Origin: Bacteroidota bacterium
Lineage (GTDB): Bacteria; Bacteroidota; Bacteroidia; Chitinophagales; Chitinophagaceae
Direction: 5' to 3'
Assembly: GCA_947457085.1 (NCBI GenBank)
Contig: CANGUS010000048.1
Span: forward strand, 1-9,736
Length of the DNA: 9,736 nt
Notes under the pieces: model-generated
What the model was told of the DNA's origin: nothing
The model's database searches: none
What the model saw: only the letters and a program-made list of their open reading frames with translations
Shown: in pieces, positions 7,007-9,736 of the stretch
How positions within the stretch are numbered: position 1 is the first letter of the stretch
Layout: every line of letters begins with the position of its first letter
Translations under genes and position numbers: made by a program

Positions 7007-7444
7007 TTACCTTTTTCCAAATCCAAAAAACCCTTTCTTTTTTTGAGGTACTTGTGTTAAGGAAGGAGCAGCATTTGGATTGATGAGTTGATAATATTTG
7101 CCCCAGCCGAGGAAACCACCAATGTTTCTATCGTCAATAAATACATCTGCTTTTATTTTTCGAGGCGTATTGTCTGTAAATTCCTCTTCGGGATTGTTTT
7201 TATTAACGGCATAAAATTCGATGCCATTGTTTTTACAAAACTCCACCGCTTCATCCAGTGCTTTACCACTTCGGTAGGTCCAAAGGATTAATAGATGACC
7301 TTCTGCTTGTAATTTTTTTAAAGTGTCAAATGCAAATGGCATTGGTTTTCCAATCGATGGGTAGGCATCTTTTACCAATGTTCCATCAAAATCAATCGCT
7401 ATAATTTTTCTATTTTTAAAATTAGAAAGTGTAGAAGGGTTCAT
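7007..7444 (-). CDS. Small HAD-superfamily hydrolase (BT0820-like)
   Basis: The 145-aa protein has the HAD nucleophile motif IAIDFDGTL (16-23; Asp18 nucleophile, Asp20 acid/base), a motif II threonine in LWTYR (Thr56), a likely motif III lysine near PRKIKAD, and the acidic motif IV VFIDDRN (101-107). It has no cap insert of any size, so it is a minimal, capless HAD. Small proteins like this are widespread in Bacteroidota and are typed by BT_0820; the physiological substrate is not known to me. The C-terminus is a basic and aromatic tail (QKKKGFFGFGKR) that is not part of the fold. The gene is monocistronic, converging on purB and diverging from the UpxY-like gene. The fold is confident; the reaction is open. 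Confidence 0.85.
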   Translation of the reverse strand: MNPSTLSNFKNRKIIAIDFDGTLVKDAYPSIGKPMPFAFDTLKKLQAEGHLLILWTYRSGKALDEAVEFCKNNGIEFYAVNKNNPEEEFTDNTPRKIKADVFIDDRNIGGFLGWGKYYQLINPNAAPSLTQVPQKKKGFFGFGKR

Positions 7445-7467
7445 ATTAACAGTGTAAACTTACTACA

Positions 7468-7475
7468 CAAAAATA
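7468..7475 (-). promoter_or_regulatory. -7 box for the HAD hydrolase gene
   Basis: On the minus strand this reads TATTTTTG, fitting TAnnTTTG, and ends 23 bases before the ATG at 7444. No TTTG is seen at the -33 distance. It is backed by position and by the similar element facing the other way at 7570. Confidence 0.4.
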
Positions 7476-7545
7476 TAAAAATAATTTTCCTATGAATTAA
7501 ATATTTGATTTTCAACGAATAAAGTAGAATATAATGATTAGATAA

Positions 7546-7577
7546 TTTCTAATAGGGTAAAAATTTTAGTAGTTTTG
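7546..7577 (+). promoter_or_regulatory. Promoter of the upxY-like/neuB/neuC operon
   Basis: TTTC (7546-7549), 20 bases of spacer, then TAGTTTTG (7570-7577). The -7 box is a perfect TAnnTTTG and the -33 box is one base off TTTG, at the right spacing. Transcription would begin near 7584, giving a leader of about 40 bases before the ATG at 7624. Confidence 0.55.
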
Positions 7578-7585
7578 CTAAAGAG

Positions 7586-7618
7586 GTAATGTATTGTGAA
7601 AAGAGCTTCTTTCATTAC
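7586..7618 (+). promoter_or_regulatory. Hairpin in the operon leader
   Basis: GTAATG (7586-7591) is complementary to CATTAC (7613-7618). The 21-base loop contains a second short pairing, TGAAA (7597-7601) with TTTCA (7610-7614), which shares bases with the outer stem, so the two folds compete. It occupies almost all of the predicted leader before the antiterminator gene. A role in pausing or in recruiting the NusG paralogue is inference; no ops sequence was recognised and no terminator U-tract follows. Confidence 0.35.
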
Positions 7619-7623
7619 AGTTT

Positions 7624-8181
7624 ATGGATTTGAGTATACAAAAAGAGAATATTGTGCAAGAGAATATCATGGAAAGAAATTGGTATGCACTTTATACAAT
7701 GCCTCGAACTGAAAAAAAAGTTGAACAACGATTGCTTCAAAAAAATATTGAAGTGTATTTGCCTTTAATAGATACCGTAAGAATTTGGACAGACAGAAAA
7801 AAGAAAATTCAAAGTCCACTCATTCCCAGTTTTATTTTTATTTATGCAACGGATGAAGAAATCATACACTCTTTAAATACAACAGGAGTGTTGAATATTG
7901 TACGGTATTTAAAAAAACCAGCAAAAATCAGAGAATATGAAATTAATAATTTAAAAATATTATTGAAAGAGCCTGATTTTGTTGACATTCATGAGCCAGT
8001 TGATATTTCCGAGGGAGAAGATGTTGAAGTGATACGAGGTGTTTTTACAGGGTTAGTAGCAAAATGTATCAGAAGAAAAGGGAAACATCAAGTAATCATT
8101 GAAATTAAAGCATTAGAAAAAAAAATAGAAGTAAATGTTCCTCTCTCATTTCTTCAAAAAAAAATACAAAAAGTTCCTTAA
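7624..8181 (+). CDS. UpxY-like transcription antiterminator (specialised NusG paralogue)
   Basis: The 185-aa protein has a NusG N-terminal domain (about 18-115: NWYALYTMPRTEKKVEQRLL, EVYLPL, LIPSFIFIY) and a C-terminal KOW domain (about 130-162, EGEDVEVIRGVFTGLVAKC). In Bacteroides, UpxY proteins are encoded first in capsule operons and prevent premature termination within their own operon; RfaH is the proteobacterial analogue. Its place at the head of neuB and neuC fits that role. No UpxZ-like partner is visible. Two starts are possible. The ATG at 7624 gives a 17-residue extension before the domain; the ATG at 7669 (MERNWYALYT) starts right at the domain, as most family members do. Neither has a strong ribosome-binding site. 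I keep the longer frame but would not exclude a 170-aa product. neuB begins 91 bases downstream. Confidence 0.88.
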   Translation: MDLSIQKENIVQENIMERNWYALYTMPRTEKKVEQRLLQKNIEVYLPLIDTVRIWTDRKKKIQSPLIPSFIFIYATDEEIIHSLNTTGVLNIVRYLKKPAKIREYEINNLKILLKEPDFVDIHEPVDISEGEDVEVIRGVFTGLVAKCIRRKGKHQVIIEIKALEKKIEVNVPLSFLQKKIQKVP

Positions 8182-8235
8182 CTTGTGACTTTTAAATATA
8201 TCATATCTGCCATCGTTAGCATATAACCTGTGACT
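8180..8235. repeat. Two near-identical 11-mers AAC(T/C)TGTGACT flanking the start of the upxY-neuB spacer
   Basis: AACTTGTGACT (8180-8190) and AACCTGTGACT (8225-8235) differ at one base and lie 45 bp apart, start to start. The first begins in the stop codon of the UpxY-like gene. The second is followed by a locally GC-rich stretch (GACCTCGGCGAAGCC). No promoter or terminator was recognised here. This may be a residue of a dispersed repeat. Confidence 0.35.
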
Positions 8236-8272
8236 GACCTCGGCGAAGCCATGTACAAAATTAAAATTAAGC

Positions 8273-8584
8273 ATGTTTATTATAGCAGAAATAGCGCAAG
8301 CACATGAAGGAAGTTTAGGAATCGCGCACAGTTATATTGACGCCTTGGCAAATGCTGGGGTAGATGCGGTAAAATTCCAAACCCATATTGCTGAAGCAGA
8401 AAGCAGTGATTTTGAGCCATTTAGAGTGAAGTTTAGCTACGAAGATGAAACTCGTTTTGATTATTGGAAACGAATGGAATTTACACTCGAACAATGGCAA
8501 GGTTTAAAAACGCATTGTGAGGAAAAAGGGGTCGAATTTATTTCATCTCCATTTAGTTGTGCTGCAGTAGAACTATTGGAATAA
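8273..8584 (+). CDS. neuB: NeuB N-terminal fragment (before the stop)
   Basis: These 103 residues hold the first third of the TIM barrel: FIIAEIAQAHEGSLG, AGVDAVKFQTHIAEAESS (the lysine of VKFQT corresponds to a substrate-contacting Lys in the family), the YWKRMEFTLEQW block typical of the SpsE-like subgroup, and GVEFISSPFS. Alone it would lack most of the catalytic site and the SAF domain, so it cannot be an active enzyme. Confidence 0.7.
   Translation: MFIIAEIAQAHEGSLGIAHSYIDALANAGVDAVKFQTHIAEAESSDFEPFRVKFSYEDETRFDYWKRMEFTLEQWQGLKTHCEEKGVEFISSPFSCAAVELLE
8582..8584 (+). other. In-frame premature TAA within neuB
   Basis: This TAA is in the same frame as both the ATG at 8273 and the downstream GTG at 8591 (318 bases apart, a multiple of three). 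It therefore is not a frameshift but a single-codon interruption. An ATG at 8589 is in another frame and is followed at once by TGA, so it cannot restart translation usefully. Confidence 0.85.
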
Positions 8585-8590
8585 ATCCAT

Positions 8591-9268
8591 GTGAAAAGAT
8601 ATAAAATTGGTTCACGGGAAATGACTAATTTTTTGATGTTAGAAAAAATAGCGCGAACAAAAAAGCCAATTATTTTATCATCTGGCATGAGTGATTGGAA
8701 TGAATTAGAACAAGCAATTGATTTTTTAAAACCTTTTGGCAATGAATTAAGCATAATGCAATGTACCACAGCATATCCTACTTTGCCGGCACAATGGGGT
8801 TTGAATATGATTCAAGCAATGAAGGAAAAATTTAATATGCCTGTTGGTTTTTCAGACCATTCATCCACGATTGTATCTGCTTTGGCTGCCACTGCCTTGG
8901 GGGCTAGCATGTTGGAGTTTCATGCCGTGTTTGACAAACAAATGTTTGGTCCTGATGCAAAAGCCTCTCTAACCATTTCAGAAATTAAAGAGTTGGTGAT
9001 TGGAGTCAAACAAATTACTACTTCACTTGCGCATGATGATCATAAAAAAGATGTATCTGCATTTGCAGAATTAAAAATTATGTTTGGTAAAAGTATTGCC
9101 ATCAATAAAAATTTATCCAAAGGAACTATACTTGCATTGGAAGATTTGGAATCAAAAAAACCGGGCAATCAAGGAATTTCTGCAAAAGATTATTCTATGG
9201 TTGTAGGCAAAAAACTGAATAAAGATGTAACTCAGTGGAGTTTTATCCAAATGGAAGATATTGAATAA
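8591..9268 (+). CDS. neuB: NeuB C-terminal fragment (rest of barrel plus SAF domain)
   Basis: From the GTG at 8591 the frame gives 225 residues. They include KRYKIGS(R)E, the KKPIILSSGMSDW strand, VGFSDHS, and LEFHAVFDKQMFGPDAKASL with the family's active-site histidine. A C-terminal SAF (antifreeze-like) domain follows (KSIAINKNLSKGTILALEDLESKKPG to VVGKKL), which in NeuB dimers reaches over the partner's active site. Re-initiation at this GTG is conceivable, since only 6 bases separate it from the stop, but no good ribosome-binding site precedes it. Split-protein function is unproven. neuC starts 29 bases after its stop. Confidence 0.75.
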   Translation: MKRYKIGSREMTNFLMLEKIARTKKPIILSSGMSDWNELEQAIDFLKPFGNELSIMQCTTAYPTLPAQWGLNMIQAMKEKFNMPVGFSDHSSTIVSALAATALGASMLEFHAVFDKQMFGPDAKASLTISEIKELVIGVKQITTSLAHDDHKKDVSAFAELKIMFGKSIAINKNLSKGTILALEDLESKKPGNQGISAKDYSMVVGKKLNKDVTQWSFIQMEDIE

Positions 9269-9297
9269 GTTGACCTTGTTTTAAAATAAAAAATAGT

Positions 9298-9736
9298 ATG
9301 TCTAAAAAACGAAAAATTTGTGTAGTTGTAACAGCTCGTCCATCTTATAGCCGAATAAAAACGGCTCTTCAAGCAATTAAAAATCATCCAGATTTGGAGT
9401 TGCAATTAGTGATTGCAGCTTCCGCATTATTGGATCGATATGGTTCTGCAGTGAAAGTTATTGAAAACGATGGTTTTGAAATTGCAGCAAAAGTATTTAA
9501 TGTGTTGGAAGGTGAAAACCTTGCTGCTGCTGCTAAAACGACTGGCATCGGAATCCTCGAATTATCATCGGTTTTTGAAAACATAAAACCAGATATTGTG
9601 GTAACCATTGCAGATCGTTTTGAGACCATGGCAACTGCAATTGCTGCGTCGTATATGAATATTCCTTTGGCGCACATCCAAGGAGGTGAGGTTACTGGAA
9701 ATATAGATGAAAAAGTGCGACATGCGATTACTAAAT
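9298..9736 (+). CDS. neuC: NeuC-like hydrolysing UDP-GlcNAc 2-epimerase, N-terminal part (3' end outside window)
   Basis: The frame opens with ATG at 9298 and stays open to the window edge (146 residues of a family near 380-390). It starts with KICVVVTARPSYSRIKTAL and contains IKPDIVVTIADRFETMATA and HIQGGEVTGNIDEKVRHAITK, hallmarks of the NeuC branch of the UDP-GlcNAc 2-epimerase family (GT-B fold). NeuC hydrolyses UDP-GlcNAc to ManNAc plus UDP. The LegG branch does the same with UDP-diNAc-bacillosamine. The sequence in view cannot tell these apart. It follows neuB by 29 bases and is surely co-transcribed, supplying NeuB's sugar substrate. No lesion is seen in the visible part, in contrast to neuB. 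Confidence 0.93.
   Translation, partial: MSKKRKICVVVTARPSYSRIKTALQAIKNHPDLELQLVIAASALLDRYGSAVKVIENDGFEIAAKVFNVLEGENLAAAAKTTGIGILELSSVFENIKPDIVVTIADRFETMATAIAASYMNIPLAHIQGGEVTGNIDEKVRHAITK

Larger units (their letters stand above)
8273..9268 (+). pseudogene. neuB: Nonulosonic-acid synthase NeuB/SpsE-like gene interrupted by an in-frame stop
   Basis: NeuB enzymes condense phosphoenolpyruvate with ManNAc or a related N-acyl sugar to form sialic, legionaminic or pseudaminic acids. The region reads as one frame of 332 codons with TAA at codon 104 (8582-8584). The protein similarity runs through it without loss: ...SSPFSCAAVELLE, stop, IHVKRYKIGS.... The family normally has Lys or Glu at the stop position, so one substitution (AAA to TAA) would explain it. 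Soon after, the conserved KIGSGE reads KIGSRE. The start is also unusual. Homologues carry a short beta-strand leader ahead of FIIAEIAQAHEGS, but here the frame opens at MFIIAEI, and a MYKIKIKH leader lies upstream in another frame (from 8251). A sequencing or assembly error is the main alternative to genuine decay. TAA reassignment is not plausible because other genes here end in TAA. Confidence 0.8.

Noticed and set aside
8582..8584. Stop-codon reassignment or programmed read-through at the neuB TAA
   Set aside because: TAA ends most other genes in this window, reassignment of TAA is not known in Bacteria, and no recoding structure or slippery site was seen next to it.
8461..8769. Minus-strand frame of 102 codons across the neuB stop
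   Set aside because: It is antisense to conserved NeuB sequence on both sides and reads as a low-complexity shadow.
9384..9677. Minus-strand frame of 97 codons opposite neuC
   Set aside because: The + strand here encodes the diagnostic NeuC motifs; the antisense frame is a by-product of their codon use.

Overview
The window is AT-rich, Bacteroidota-type DNA. The signs are -7 boxes of the TAnnTTTG kind close upstream of several genes, poor Shine-Dalgarno sequences, a futalosine-pathway MqnA, a UpxY-type NusG paralogue and a Bacteroidota-style HAD phosphatase. The family set would suit a Chitinophagales-like member, but I cannot place it below phylum with confidence. No rRNA, tRNA, CRISPR array, insertion sequence or phage gene was seen.

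Layout: (1) 1-358, 3' end of lipA (+). (2) 461-1603, a secreted leucine-rich-repeat protein (+) closed by a clear intrinsic terminator at 1625-1652. (3) 1707-3146, a Wzx-type polysaccharide flippase (+) with its own promoter and a TTG start. It meets comM (3148-4692, -) tail to tail with one base between the stop codons. (4) comM lies downstream of mqnA (4764-5507, -). mqnA and purB (5571-6908, +) diverge from a 63-bp region that holds two opposed -7 boxes and an inverted repeat. (5) purB converges on a small HAD-family phosphatase (7007-7444, -) across a spacer of short degenerate repeats. (6) From 7570 onward a surface-glycan operon begins: promoter, leader hairpin, UpxY-like antiterminator (7624-8181), neuB (8273-9268) and neuC (9298 to the window edge).

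The left 7.4 kb is housekeeping: lipoylation, purine synthesis, menaquinone synthesis, and DNA branch migration for transformation. The right end is the start of a nonulosonic-acid (sialic or legionaminic acid type) locus. There NeuC would make the ManNAc-type precursor, NeuB would condense it with phosphoenolpyruvate, and the UpxY protein would keep RNA polymerase processive through the operon. A Wzx flippase is present about 4.5 kb from that locus, in a separate transcription unit.

The most notable observation is that neuB is interrupted by an in-frame TAA at 8582-8584. Reading frame and homology continue directly past it. A nearby Gly-to-Arg change in the KIGSGE motif and an apparently eroded N-terminus accompany it. 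Either the gene is decaying or phase-locked off, or the assembly is wrong here. I found no convincing wholly new system; the remaining findings are regulatory or structural curiosities.
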